Shown piece by piece: positions 1 to 8,056 of a stretch of DNA of 64,000 nt. The position numbers were made by a program, and so were the translations under genes. Positions within the stretch are counted from its first letter, which is position 1. Each line of letters opens with the position of its first letter. Under the pieces are notes generated by a model. The model made no database searches. It was not told the DNA's origin and saw only the letters and a program-made list of their open reading frames with translations. The DNA is from Oscillospiraceae bacterium (lineage in GTDB: Bacteria; Bacillota; Clostridia; Oscillospirales; Oscillospiraceae), in contig SVLT01000004.1 of the NCBI GenBank assembly GCA_015067845.1, forward strand, positions 1 through 64,000. The letters run 5' to 3'.

Positions 1-19
1 ATTCCTTAGAAACTAAGGC

Positions 20-151
20 ATAAAACCGCCTGTTTTCTCGATAATTGTTTGGACATGATCAGCGAAAAACCCAGTGTTTATGCGGCTTTATAGCTCTTGG
101 TGTTATTATACCTCATTCATCCACCCTGCGAACTATTCCAGTTGCTTTCAT
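20..151 (-). pseudogene. Degenerate AbrB/SpoVT-like DNA-binding protein gene
   Basis: On the minus strand an ATG at 151-149, behind a good AAAGGAG site, opens the peptide MKATGIVRRVDE, which is the typical N-terminus of AbrB/SpoVT-type transition-state regulators, but a TGA stops it after 12 codons (115-113). Just beyond the stop, the same frame reads GIITPRAI, resembling the usual GRIVIPKEI of the family. A shifted frame further on reads FFADHVQTIIEK, resembling the LEIFVDxxxIILKK strand. I infer a gene broken by a stop and a frameshift; the far end is too eroded to fix. A leader peptide of 12 codons is the less likely alternative. Confidence 0.5.
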
Positions 152-178
152 ATATCTATCTCCTTTTACAGTTCTATA

Positions 179-298
179 GGCCTTCCCCTTGAGGGGAAGG
201 TGGCCGAGCGTCAGTGAGGTCGGATGAGGTGTTTTCCAATTTTGTTTCCACCTCATCAGTCAGCTTCGCTGACAGCTTCTCCTCGAGGAGAAGCCTTT
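179..298. repeat. Intergenic palindromic repeat, family A, copy 1
   Basis: The element is bounded by CTTCCCCTTGAGGGGAAGG at the left and CTTCTCCTCGAGGAGAAG at the right, both near-perfect hairpins, and has an internal complementary pair (GATGAGGTG / CACCTCATC). It belongs to the same family as the copies near 26202, 49971, 54276 and 62672, but is shorter and more diverged. It is non-coding and could fold as one long cruciform or RNA hairpin. Confidence 0.75.
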
Positions 299-369
299 CC
301 TCGTGCCTACAATAATTTTACAAATTACGCTGTTAGTATCTGTAAACAGGAGCAGATTATACTGGCTGA

Positions 370-398
370 TTTACTTTTTCGTTTTGTTGTGATATAAT
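370..398 (+). promoter_or_regulatory. Sigma-A type promoter for the TauE/SafE gene
   Basis: A -35 TTTACT (370-375) and a perfect -10 TATAAT (393-398) are separated by 17 bp. Transcription would begin near 405, leaving a leader of only about a dozen bases before the TTG start at 418. No operator-like dyad is visible. Confidence 0.6.
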
Positions 399-417
399 GC
401 TTCATTGAGGTGATACT

Positions 418-1197
418 TTGAATATTTGGATCGTTTTATTGGTAACATTTTTTGCAGGTATGGGCGCAGGCTTGGGAACCGGCTTTGCCGGGATGAGCGC
501 TGCTGCCGTCATCAGCCCTATGCTGATTACCTTTTTGGGCATAGAACCCTACACCGCGGTAGGCATTGCCCTTGCCTCGGATGTGCTGGCAAGTGCGGTC
601 TCCGCCTTCACCTATGGAAAAAACAAGAATCTGGATATCAAAAACGGCCTGCTTATGATGGCTATGGTCTTGCTGTTCACGGTTGTGGGTAGCTATGTTT
701 CCAACATTGTCCCCGCCCAGACGATGGGCAGTTTCAGCACCGTTATGACTCTGATTTTAGGCATCAAGTTTATCGCGAAGCCAGTTATGACCACCAAGCA
801 GGAAATGGAAGCCGTCAGCAAGAAAAGGAAAATTACCGGCTCGATTCTTTGCGGTATTTTCATTGGCTTCATCTGCGGTTTTGTAGGCGCTGGCGGAGGT
901 ATGATGATGCTCCTCATTCTCACCTCCGTGCTGGGATATGAGTTGAAGACCGCCGTAGGCACCAGCGTGTTTATTATGACCTTTACCGCGCTGACCGGCT
1001 CTGTTTCTCACTTTGCCTTCGGTGACAGTCCCGATCTTCTGATTATGGTGCTGTGCATCCTGTTCACCTTCCTGTGGGCGCAGGTAGCCGCCATTTTCGC
1101 CAACAAAGCCAAGCCCGCAACCCTCAACCGTGCCGTTGGCGTGGTGTTGGTGGTGCTGGGTGCGGTGATCCTTGCATTTAACTATTTTACGAAATAA
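418..1197 (+). CDS. TauE/SafE family anion permease
   Basis: This 259-residue integral membrane protein has about eight hydrophobic segments in two homologous halves. Each half carries the family's glycine-rich signature: GTGFAGMSAAAV near residue 20, and GFVGAGGG followed by AVGTSVF near residues 150-185. The family exports or imports sulfite, sulfoacetate, thiosulfate and other small organosulfur or organic anions; the substrate here cannot be told from sequence. The start is TTG at 418 behind GAGGTGAT. It is a single-gene unit with its own promoter and a strong hairpin terminator. No sulfur-metabolism genes lie nearby. Confidence 0.85.
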   Translation: MNIWIVLLVTFFAGMGAGLGTGFAGMSAAAVISPMLITFLGIEPYTAVGIALASDVLASAVSAFTYGKNKNLDIKNGLLMMAMVLLFTVVGSYVSNIVPAQTMGSFSTVMTLILGIKFIAKPVMTTKQEMEAVSKKRKITGSILCGIFIGFICGFVGAGGGMMMLLILTSVLGYELKTAVGTSVFIMTFTALTGSVSHFAFGDSPDLLIMVLCILFTFLWAQVAAIFANKAKPATLNRAVGVVLVVLGAVILAFNYFTK

Positions 1198-1203
1198 CCT
1201 GCA

Positions 1204-1235
1204 CAACAGCGGAGTGAGCAATCACTCCGCTGTTG
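1204..1235 (+). terminator. Rho-independent terminator after the TauE/SafE gene
   Basis: A 13-bp stem (AACAGCGGAGTGA and its complement) with a GCAA tetraloop begins six bases after the stop codon. The T tract after it is weak (TGCTTTC). Confidence 0.7.
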
Positions 1236-1267
1236 CTTTCTATATCTTTCTCCTTTACAGACATCTT

Positions 1268-1315
1268 GTAGGGGCGGGGTCTCCCCGCCCGCGGGACGGG
1301 AAACCCGTCCCCTAC
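1268..1315. repeat. Intergenic palindromic repeat, family B, copy 1
   Basis: It opens with GTAGGGGCGGGG and closes with CCCGTCCCCTAC, the inverted ends shared by other family B copies (13194, 16368, 28434, 54250). The centre holds GGGGTCTCCCC and GACGGGAAACCCGTC hairpins. It is non-coding. Confidence 0.7.
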
Positions 1316-1369
1316 ACCACGAATATCGGAGCAGGTATAAAAATTCCTGTCACGTGTGAAAAAACGGCA

Positions 1370-1398
1370 TTGAAACAAAAATATTTATTGTGTATAAT
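1370..1398 (+). promoter_or_regulatory. Upstream promoter of the Lrp-transhydrogenase unit
   Basis: TTGAAA (1370-1375), a 17-bp spacer and TATAAT (1393-1398) match the sigma-A consensus closely. It lies about 70 bp upstream of a second similar promoter. The interval is AT-rich and contains TTTATCG twice, a possible site for Lrp autoregulation. Confidence 0.6.
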
Positions 1399-1437
1399 AT
1401 ATTTTACAACAAACTTTATCGATAATTTTGCTAAATA

Positions 1438-1467
1438 TTGAAAATTTATCGGTGTTTTTTGTATAAT
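1438..1467 (+). promoter_or_regulatory. Downstream promoter of the Lrp-transhydrogenase unit
   Basis: TTGAAA (1438-1443), an 18-bp spacer and TATAAT (1462-1467) form a second consensus-like promoter 37 bp before the chosen ATG at 1504. The tandem arrangement implies two start points for the same message. Confidence 0.55.
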
Positions 1468-1503
1468 ACAATAAGACGAATGTGTCTTGGAATGGAGCAA
1501 TGT

Positions 1504-1956
1504 ATGGATAAGATTGATGTGGGTATTATTCGCTGTCTGACCCAGGATGCCCGGATGAACGCATCCCAGATCGGTGCAAAAGTGAACCTGTCCGTTTCGG
1601 CGGTGATCGAGCGCATGAAGAAGCTGGAAAGCTCCGGACTGATCCGCCGCTACACCGCGGTGATCGACGAGCACAAGGCCGGTTTCGGCACCCAGGCTCT
1701 GATTTCTGTCCGTCTGGAACACCCCAAATACAACGAAAGCTTCAGCAAGCAGATGTGCGCTCACCCCAGCGTGGTGGAGTGCTTCTACCTCACCGGTGAT
1801 TTCGACTACATGGCCCGTGTGACCGTAGGCTCCGGCGAGGAACTGACCAAGGTACTCAACGACATCAAGCAGATCCCTGGCGTATCTCTGACCCGTACTT
1901 ATGTGGTGTTGGAAACCGTCAAGCAGGACACCCCCGTCATTCCCAAATTATCGTAA
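1504..1956 (+). CDS. Lrp/AsnC family transcriptional regulator
   Basis: This 150-residue protein has an N-terminal winged HTH (about residues 3-60; DVGIIRCLTQDARMN, then the recognition region VNLSVSAVIERMKKL). A C-terminal RAM effector domain follows (FYLTGDFDYMARV; ending RTYVVLETVKQ). Such proteins usually sense an amino acid or keto acid and form octamers. The start at 1504 is preferred because GGAG lies six bases upstream; an in-frame ATG at 1492 lacks a site. Only 51 bp separate it from the transhydrogenase genes, with no strong terminator, so co-transcription is likely and it may control its own operon. Confidence 0.9.
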   Translation: MDKIDVGIIRCLTQDARMNASQIGAKVNLSVSAVIERMKKLESSGLIRRYTAVIDEHKAGFGTQALISVRLEHPKYNESFSKQMCAHPSVVECFYLTGDFDYMARVTVGSGEELTKVLNDIKQIPGVSLTRTYVVLETVKQDTPVIPKLS

Positions 1957-2007
1957 TTCAGCGGCTGAAAGCCGCAAAAATAAAAAAATTATACTGGAGG
2001 ACTCATT

Positions 2008-3165
2008 ATGATTATCGGTATTCCCAAGGAAATTATGCACGACGAAGCTCGTGTAGCCGCAACCCCCGACACCGTCAAGAAGTACGTTGCTGACGGCCAC
2101 AAGGTTCTGGTGGAAAAAGGCGCAGGCGTTGGCGCTACCCACTCTGACGACGCTTACGCAGCCGCAGGTGCTGTGATGTGCGACACTGCTCAGGAAGTTT
2201 ACGACGGCGCTGAGCTGATCCTGAAGGTTAAGGAGCCCCTGTTCAACGAGCAGACCGGCAAGCACGAAGTGGACATGATGCACAAGGGTCAGTATCTGAT
2301 AACCTTCATCCACCCCGCTGCTCCCGTTAACCACAAGATGGTCAAGCACATGGCTGAGGCCGGCATCATCAGTATGGCTATCGAAGGCGTGCCCCGTATC
2401 TCCCGCGCTCAGTCCATGGACGCTCTGACCTCCATGAGTACCTGCGCAGGCTACAAGGGCACTCTGATGGCTGCTTCCGACCTGACCAAGTTCATCCCCA
2501 TGATGCCCACTGCCGCTGGCATGATCAAGCCCTGCAATATGCTGGTCGCCGGTGTTGGTGTTGCCGGCCTGCAGGCTCTGGCAACCGGTAAGCGTCTGGG
2601 CGCAAAGACCTACGCCATCGACATCCGTCCCGCCGCTGCTGAGCAGGCTACCTCTCTGGGCGCACAGCTGGTTGAGTCCGGTGTCGCTCCCGAGCTGGCC
2701 ATCGGTCAGGGCGGCTACGCTCTGGCTCTGCCTGAGGACGTTCTGGCTGCTGAGCGCGAGCTCATCGCCAAGGTCCTGCCCAACATGGACATCGTGTTCC
2801 TGTCCGCACTGGTTCCCGGCCAGCTGGCTCCCATCCTGATCACTGAGGATATGGTCAAGCTGATGAAGCCCGGCTCCGTCATCGTTGACATCGCCATCGA
2901 CCAGGGCGGTAACTGCAGCATCACCACTCCCGGTGTCCGTGATGTAAAGCACGGCGTCATCCTGGAAGGCATCAAGAACATCCCCGGCATGCTGGCTGAG
3001 TCCTCCACCTTCATGTACGCTGCCAATATGTACAACCTGGTTAAGTACCTGACCAAGGACGGCACTCTGAACCTGGATGAGAGCGACGACATCGTTCGTG
3101 GCATGATGACCACCAAGGACGGCAAGGTCGTTCACGCCGGCGCTTTGGCAGCTATGGGAGAGTAA
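2008..3165 (+). CDS. pntAA: Proton-translocating NAD(P) transhydrogenase alpha-1 subunit (domain I)
   Basis: This 385-residue soluble subunit supplies the NAD(H)-binding domain I of the proton-pumping transhydrogenase. The N-terminal region is of alanine-dehydrogenase type (MIIGIPKE). The RQD-loop residues are present in SRAQSMDAL near residue 132, and a Rossmann motif (GVGVAGLQA) lies near residue 184. The TAAGMIKP and EGIKNIPG segments are typical of PntA rather than alanine dehydrogenase. The alpha chain is split here, domain I and the membrane part being separate genes, as in Rhodospirillum and many Gram-positives. The stop is followed after two bases by the next gene. A GGAGGA site precedes the ATG. 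Confidence 0.92.
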   Translation: MIIGIPKEIMHDEARVAATPDTVKKYVADGHKVLVEKGAGVGATHSDDAYAAAGAVMCDTAQEVYDGAELILKVKEPLFNEQTGKHEVDMMHKGQYLITFIHPAAPVNHKMVKHMAEAGIISMAIEGVPRISRAQSMDALTSMSTCAGYKGTLMAASDLTKFIPMMPTAAGMIKPCNMLVAGVGVAGLQALATGKRLGAKTYAIDIRPAAAEQATSLGAQLVESGVAPELAIGQGGYALALPEDVLAAERELIAKVLPNMDIVFLSALVPGQLAPILITEDMVKLMKPGSVIVDIAIDQGGNCSITTPGVRDVKHGVILEGIKNIPGMLAESSTFMYAANMYNLVKYLTKDGTLNLDESDDIVRGMMTTKDGKVVHAGALAAMGE

Positions 3166-3167
3166 TT

Positions 3168-3464
3168 ATGAATCCTGTTTGGCTGGTTGTTATTTTTGTA
3201 GTATCCGCAGTTCTGGGCTACATTATCATCCGTAATGTTCCTGCGCTGTTACATACTCCCCTGATGTCCGGCATGAACGCCCTTTCCGGCATCACCGTTT
3301 TAGGTGCAATCATCGCCGCATTTACCGCAAACGGCACTCTGGCGCTGGTTTTGGCGCTGGTGGCTGCTGTGATCGCCATGATCAATGTGGCCGGCGGCTT
3401 CGCTCTGACGCACAAGATGCTCAGCAGCTTTGTTAAGAAGGGAGCGAAGAAGGAAGATGCCTGA
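3168..3464 (+). CDS. pntAB: Transhydrogenase alpha-2 subunit (membrane domain II, N-terminal part)
   Basis: This 98-residue hydrophobic protein has three transmembrane segments and the conserved TPLMSGMNALSGI motif (around residue 26) of transhydrogenase domain II. It ends in a basic cytoplasmic tail (KKGAKKEDA). With the beta subunit it forms the proton channel. The ATG lies two bases after the upstream stop, and its last codons overlap the beta-subunit start by eight bases, indicating translational coupling. Confidence 0.92.
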   Translation: MNPVWLVVIFVVSAVLGYIIIRNVPALLHTPLMSGMNALSGITVLGAIIAAFTANGTLALVLALVAAVIAMINVAGGFALTHKMLSSFVKKGAKKEDA

Positions 3465-5400
3465 GATTCTCTATTACAGCCTTTGCGGCGTTTGTATCCT
3501 TGCTGTCCTTTTGGGCATCGCTGCCATGAGCAAGGTCAAGTCCTCTGTAAAAGGCAACGCTCTTTCTGTCCTGGCTATGGCCGGTGCCATTGCTTTGATC
3601 ATTGTCACCCGTGTGGCCGGTGTTGGCATGACTGCCATCATCGCTCTCGCCGCTGCTTTGCTTGTGGGCGCTGTCATCGGTATCTACTGTGCAGCAAAGG
3701 CAAAGATGATCGCAATGCCCCAAATCATCGCTCTGCTCAATGGTTTTGGCGGCGCAGCTTCCGCATTGGTTGCTGCTGTTACCGCCGTCAACGGCGGCGC
3801 GCCCGCTTTTGAGGCCGCTACTGCCGGTCTGGCTCTGGCCATCGGCGGCGTGACCTTCACCGGTAGTCTGATCGCTGCCGGCAAGCTGGCCCGTATTCTG
3901 GACGCAAAGCCCAAGGCCCTGCCCGGCCACAGCGTCATCATGGGCCTGATGGCCCTGGCTTGCGTTGCTGGCATCGTCCTGCAAACTGTCCATTGCGACG
4001 CATGGGCAATTCTGGTTGCTGTGCTGTCCCTGGCTCTGGGCGTTGTGTTCGTCATGCGTGTGGGTGGTGCAGATATGCCCATCACCATTTCTCTGCTGAA
4101 CTCCCTGTCCGGCGTGGCCGGCGGCATTGCAGGTATGGCCATCAATGAGCCCCTGCTGGTCGCCATCGGCGGCATCGTGGGTGCTTCCGGTCTGATCCTG
4201 ACCCAGGATATGTGCAAGGCTATGAACCGTAAGCTGAGCGCGATCCTCACCGGTAAGACCACCGCAACCGCCCCCATCGCAGCAGCCCAGCCCAAGGAAG
4301 AAGCTAAGGAAGAATCCCCGAAGCTGACCGAGGCTGCCATGGCTGCCAAGCTGCAGGATGCCAAGAATGTCATCATCGTGCCCGGCTACGGCATGGCTCT
4401 GTCCCAGGCTCAGGCGGATGTTGCCGAGCTGGCCGTCGCCTTGGAGCGCAAGGGTGTGGAAGTGAAGTTTGCCATCCATCCCGTAGCAGGCCGTATGCCC
4501 GGCCACATGAGCGTTCTGCTGTGCGAAGCTGATATCGATTACGACAAACTGTTCATGATGGAAGACATCAACGAGGAATTCGCCTCCTGCGATCTCGCCA
4601 TCGTCATCGGCGCAAACGATGTCACCAACCCCGCCGCCAACACCGCAGAGGGCACTCCCATTTACGGTATGCCCGTGCTGAATGTTGCAGACGCCCCCAT
4701 GGCTGTGTTCTGTAACTTCGACACCAAGCCCGGCTATGCCGGTGTCCCCAACCCCCTGTACGAAGCCGACCAGGTGCTCCTGATGCTGGGCGATGCCAAG
4801 ACATCCGTACAGACTCTGATTGGCTATGCCGCCGGCGCAAAGGCCGCTGAAGCCGCCCCGGCAGAAGCTCCCGCCACCAGCGACAAGCTGACCCAGGAAG
4901 GCGTCGCTGCCAAGCTGCAGGAAGCCAAGAAGGTCATCATCGTTCCCGGTTACGGCATGGCTCTGTCCCAGGCTCAGGCAGATGTGGCCCGACTGGCCGC
5001 CGCCCTGGAGCGCCGTGGCGCAGAGGTTAAGTTCGCCATCCACCCTGTGGCAGGCCGTATGCCCGGCCACATGAGCGTTCTGCTGTGCGAGGCCGATATC
5101 GATTACGATAAGCTGTTCATGATGGAAGATATCAACGCAGAGTTCGCTACCTGCGATATTGCCATCGTCATCGGCGCAAACGATGTAACCAACCCCGCCG
5201 CCAACACCGCAGAGGGCACTCCCATTTACGGTATGCCCGTGCTGAATGTTGCAGACGCACCCATGGCTGTGTTCTGTAACTTCGACACCAAGCCCGGCTA
5301 CGCCGGTGTCCCCAACCCCCTGTACGAAGCCGACCAGGTGCTCCTGATGCTGGGCGATGCCAAGACATCCGTGCAGACCCTGCGTTCCGCTTTGGACTAA
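3457..5400 (+). CDS. pntB: Transhydrogenase beta subunit with duplicated domain III
   Basis: This is the membrane domain II C-terminal part plus nucleotide-binding domain III. The first ~260 residues are hydrophobic with the expected channel helices. Instead of one domain III there are two in tandem (about residues 289-470 and 477-647), making 647 residues against a usual ~460. Both copies keep GYGMALSQAQ, KFAIHPVAGRMPGHM and GANDVTNPAANT. Both have CNFDTKPGYAGV where the family normally has KRSM-x-x-GYAGV, the loop that holds the NADP 2'-phosphate. Ala/Pro/Glu-rich linkers precede each copy. The start at 3457 overlaps the previous stop; an upstream in-frame start at 3430 would overlap more and lacks homology. 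Confidence 0.93.
   Translation: MPEILYYSLCGVCILAVLLGIAAMSKVKSSVKGNALSVLAMAGAIALIIVTRVAGVGMTAIIALAAALLVGAVIGIYCAAKAKMIAMPQIIALLNGFGGAASALVAAVTAVNGGAPAFEAATAGLALAIGGVTFTGSLIAAGKLARILDAKPKALPGHSVIMGLMALACVAGIVLQTVHCDAWAILVAVLSLALGVVFVMRVGGADMPITISLLNSLSGVAGGIAGMAINEPLLVAIGGIVGASGLILTQDMCKAMNRKLSAILTGKTTATAPIAAAQPKEEAKEESPKLTEAAMAAKLQDAKNVIIVPGYGMALSQAQADVAELAVALERKGVEVKFAIHPVAGRMPGHMSVLLCEADIDYDKLFMMEDINEEFASCDLAIVIGANDVTNPAANTAEGTPIYGMPVLNVADAPMAVFCNFDTKPGYAGVPNPLYEADQVLLMLGDAKTSVQTLIGYAAGAKAAEAAPAEAPATSDKLTQEGVAAKLQEAKKVIIVPGYGMALSQAQADVARLAAALERRGAEVKFAIHPVAGRMPGHMSVLLCEADIDYDKLFMMEDINAEFATCDIAIVIGANDVTNPAANTAEGTPIYGMPVLNVADAPMAVFCNFDTKPGYAGVPNPLYEADQVLLMLGDAKTSVQTLRSALD
4321..5400 (+). repeat. 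Tandem in-frame duplication encoding domain III twice
   Basis: Two units repeat with a period of 564 bp (188 codons): 4321-4884 and 4885-5400. Comparing 4621-4818 with 5185-5382 base by base I count five mismatches, all but perfect. The first ~120 bases of each unit differ at many sites, including replacement changes (ELAVALERKGVEV versus RLAAALERRGAEV). The uneven similarity suggests an older duplication partly rehomogenised by gene conversion. Confidence 0.92.
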
Positions 5401-5409
5401 AATATACAA

Positions 5410-5447
5410 AAAATGGCCTCCGGTTACTCCGGAGGCCATTTTGTTTT
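5410..5447. terminator. Bidirectional terminator between pntB and the UDP-glucose dehydrogenase gene
   Basis: A 13-bp perfect stem (AAATGGCCTCCGG and its complement, loop TTACT) is followed by TTGTTTTT on the plus strand and preceded by an A tract, so it can serve both convergent genes. Confidence 0.8.
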
Positions 5448-6685
5448 TAATCCCGTCTGAATATATCTCTTGTATACACCTTTTCCTGAACATCATCCAA
5501 GCAAGTATCGTATCTGTTTGCAATAATGGCATCACACATATCCTTGAATTTTGCAAGGTCGTTCACAACCTCGCTGCCAAAGAAGGTTTCTCCATCGGTG
5601 AGTGTCGGCTCAAAAATAACCACCTTTGCCCCTTTTGCCTTAATACGCTTCATGACACCTTGAATAGAAGACTGCCGGAAATTATCCGAACCCGCCTTCA
5701 TGGTTAGGCGGTACACACCAATGACCGGGGGCACTTCCTTCGCCTTATTGTACGTATTATCCGCTTCGTAACCATAGTAGCCAGCCATGCGCAGAACACG
5801 ATCAGCAATAAAATCCTTACGAGTTCGGTTGGATTCCACAATCGCAGACATCATATTCTGCGGCACATCCTCATAGTTTGCCAGAAGCTGCTTTGTATCC
5901 TTGGGCAAGCAGTATCCGCCATAGCCAAAAGATGGATTATTATAGTGCATACCAATTCTCGGATCGAGACAAACGCCATTGATGATCTGTTGCGTATCCA
6001 GCCCCTTTATTTCTGCATAGGTGTCGAGCTCATTAAAATAAGACACCCGAAGCGCAAGATAGGTATTAGCAAACAGCTTGACCGCTTCGGCCTCAGTATA
6101 ACCCATAATGAGCGTGTCCACATTTTCTTTGATCGCGCCTTCTTGCAGGAGTTGTGCAAAGGTATTGGCCGCTTTCACCATGCGTTCATCATGAATGTCC
6201 GTCCCCACAATAATTCTGCTGGGATAGAGATTGTCATAAAGCGCTTTGGATTCCCGCAAAAATTCCGGGCTGAAAATGATGTTATTGCTGTGGTATTTTT
6301 CCCGAACCATCGCCGTAAATCCGACAGGAATTGTGGACTTGATCACCATAATGGCATCGGGATTGCACTTGAGCACCAGCTGAATGACTGCTTCTACCGC
6401 AGATGTGTCAAAGAAATTCTTTTGGCTGTCATAATTTGTCGGTGCTGCAATTACAACAAAATCCGCATCTTTATATGCCGCTTCGGCATCCAGCGTAGCA
6501 GTTAGATTCAGTTCCTTCTCGGAAAGATATTTTTCAATATAGTCATCCTGAATGGGAGACTTTTTCCGATTGATCATCTCCACTTTTTCAGGGACAATGT
6601 CAACCGCTGTTACTTTGTTATGCTGCGCCAAAAGCACAGATATTGACAGACCCACATAACCGGTTCCCGCTACTGCTATGTTCAT
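5447..6685 (-). CDS. ugd: UDP-glucose/nucleotide-sugar 6-dehydrogenase
   Basis: This 412-residue protein would oxidise UDP-glucose (or a related UDP-hexose) to the uronic acid with two NAD. The N-terminal Rossmann motif GTGYVG is at residues 7-12. The dimerisation helix segment follows, and the catalytic cysteine sits in [14 protein letters not shown]. The C-terminal UDP-binding domain holds [15 protein letters not shown]. The start at 6685 is chosen for its GGGGAGGAG site. It is the last gene of the seven-gene glycan operon, so UDP-glucuronate is a probable building block of the glycan. UDP-N-acetylhexosamine dehydrogenase activity cannot be excluded. Confidence 0.9.
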   Translation of the reverse strand: MNIAVAGTGYVGLSISVLLAQHNKVTAVDIVPEKVEMINRKKSPIQDDYIEKYLSEKELNLTATLDAEAAYKDADFVVIAAPTNYDSQKNFFDTSAVEAVIQLVLKCNPDAIMVIKSTIPVGFTAMVREKYHSNNIIFSPEFLRESKALYDNLYPSRIIVGTDIHDERMVKAANTFAQLLQEGAIKENVDTLIMGYTEAEAVKLFANTYLALRVSYFNELDTYAEIKGLDTQQIINGVCLDPRIGMHYNNPSFGYGGYCLPKDTKQLLANYEDVPQNMMSAIVESNRTRKDFIADRVLRMAGYYGYEADNTYNKAKEVPPVIGVYRLTMKAGSDNFRQSSIQGVMKRIKAKGAKVVIFEPTLTDGETFFGSEVVNDLAKFKDMCDAIIANRYDTCLDDVQEKVYTRDIFRRD

Positions 6686-6774
6686 AATTCTCCTCCCCGC
6701 CATTCCAATCACCAAAAAATGTCTTGGCATCTTCTTTGAAATATTCCCGCACAGCGGTCCTTATACCCACATGC

Positions 6775-7536
6775 TTACCCTTTTACATACTTCATTTTTT
6801 TAATAAAACCAAAAAACAGATTCCGCATCATCAGTGCTGCAGAGGTCACACAGTCTCTTTTTTCTGCTTCGCGGTACAGCTTATAATGCCATTTGATTAA
6901 CTTTGCATACCCATGATTGCTGATAGAACCGCTTCTTTTCCTGTATCTGGCAAGCGTTTCGTCCAAAAGATAGCAATCTGCCTTTTGGCATACTTTTAAC
7001 CACATGGCATAGTCATTATTTTTCTTGATGTCCTCGATCTGTACCAAACCAACCGTCTGCACATCGTACATGACCGTCAGACATCCCATCCAGCAATAGT
7101 TATACATGCCGTGTTTGGTAATTTTTCTTGGTCCGGTCACCCATTTTCCGTTAGGCTTGGAAGCTTCGTCGATCTCAACATAATTTGTATAGGAATAATG
7201 GTAGCCGTTGTCCTCCATGAATGCGATCTGCTTTTCCAACTTCTCCGGCTCCCAAAGATCATCGCTATCCAAAAAGGCGATCCACTTTCCCTTTGCTTCA
7301 CGCAGAGCCCGATTCCTGGATACCGCCGCGCCGCTGTTCTTCTCATTTTTTATGTAGCAGATTCGCGGATCTGCCAAAAAAGGTTTAACCACCTCGTCGG
7401 TATTATCGGTCGAGCAGTCATCCACGATCAGCAACTCCCAGTTTTCATACGACTGGGCCAATACCGATTCAATTGTCTCTTTGATAAACCGCCCCGTGTT
7501 GTACGAGGGCATTATGATAGATACCAACTCAGACAT
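6775..7536 (-). CDS. Glycosyltransferase family 2
   Basis: This 253-residue GT-A fold enzyme opens with VSIIMPSYNTGRFI, followed by the nucleotide-binding DDCSTDNT and the metal-binding DSDD near residue 91 (WIAFLDSDDLWEP). There are no transmembrane segments, so it probably works at the inner membrane face adding a sugar from a nucleotide donor to the lipid-linked glycan begun by the phosphoglycosyl transferase encoded upstream. Donor and acceptor are not predictable. It is fifth-to-last in the operon direction, just before the dehydrogenase, with an 89-bp gap that shows no clear promoter. Confidence 0.88.
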   Translation of the reverse strand: MSELVSIIMPSYNTGRFIKETIESVLAQSYENWELLIVDDCSTDNTDEVVKPFLADPRICYIKNEKNSGAAVSRNRALREAKGKWIAFLDSDDLWEPEKLEKQIAFMEDNGYHYSYTNYVEIDEASKPNGKWVTGPRKITKHGMYNYCWMGCLTVMYDVQTVGLVQIEDIKKNNDYAMWLKVCQKADCYLLDETLARYRKRSGSISNHGYAKLIKWHYKLYREAEKRDCVTSAALMMRNLFFGFIKKMKYVKG

Positions 7537-7555
7537 ACTCTTTTCCTTTCGTCGT

Positions 7556-8056
7556 TCACTGCCTATTATAGATTTTCAAAAATCTGCTCCTTTTTACCGT
7601 TCCGCACAATTCGAAACCCGCTTTTTCAATACCGCGGATGGATGGTATATTCTGATCATTCACGATCATATAAAACACCGTGTCTTCGTTTGCAAAAGTT
7701 TTGCAAATATGCCTCAAAACCGCCGGATAGATTCCCCGGCCGCGATACTCGGGGAGTGTGGCACACGGGCCAATTTCCAGATCTCCCTTTCTCAAAAACG
7801 GAAATTTCATACACCGAGGAACCACATAAGACGTGTGCATTACACTTCCATCTTTATCCACAGCATACACAATCGTGGTTTTTCCGCCCGTAAGGACGGA
7901 GAACATAATCCGAACCAAAAGGTCCTTTTTGCTTTTTTGCTCCTTGGGGATGTTCCATTTTCCTAATCCTGGGCTTATCGTTTTGATTTCAAACTCGCAG
8001 GGATGTACGGATTCCCGATTTTGCTGTTTTGCGCTGTAACTGTACAGTAGGTTCAT
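7556..8056 (-). CDS. GNAT-family acetyltransferase-like protein
   Basis: This 166-residue protein has the GNAT acetyl-CoA loop pattern (LPEYRGRGIYPAVLRHI, about residues 105-120) and the typical end VNDQNIPSIRGIEKAGFEL. The ATG at 8056 overlaps the upstream stop in an ATGA, so the two genes are translationally coupled. A longer in-frame extension upstream lies wholly inside the neighbour and is rejected. In this operon it could N-acetylate the 4-amino sugar made by the dehydratase/aminotransferase pair, a job done by the unrelated PglD in Campylobacter; that is inference. Confidence 0.78.
   Translation of the reverse strand: MNLLYSYSAKQQNRESVHPCEFEIKTISPGLGKWNIPKEQKSKKDLLVRIMFSVLTGGKTTIVYAVDKDGSVMHTSYVVPRCMKFPFLRKGDLEIGPCATLPEYRGRGIYPAVLRHICKTFANEDTVFYMIVNDQNIPSIRGIEKAGFELCGTVKRSRFLKIYNRQ

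Noticed and set aside
2008..3165. Alanine dehydrogenase
   Set aside because: The N-terminus is similar, but the RQD-loop, the MPTAAGMIKP segment and the pntAB-pntB genes directly downstream identify a transhydrogenase subunit.
3433..5556. Long open frames (up to ~700 codons) antisense to pntB, argGHF, rel and recJ
   Set aside because: They mirror GC-biased codon use of well-identified genes on the other strand and encode His/Gln/Gly-rich sequence without domains.
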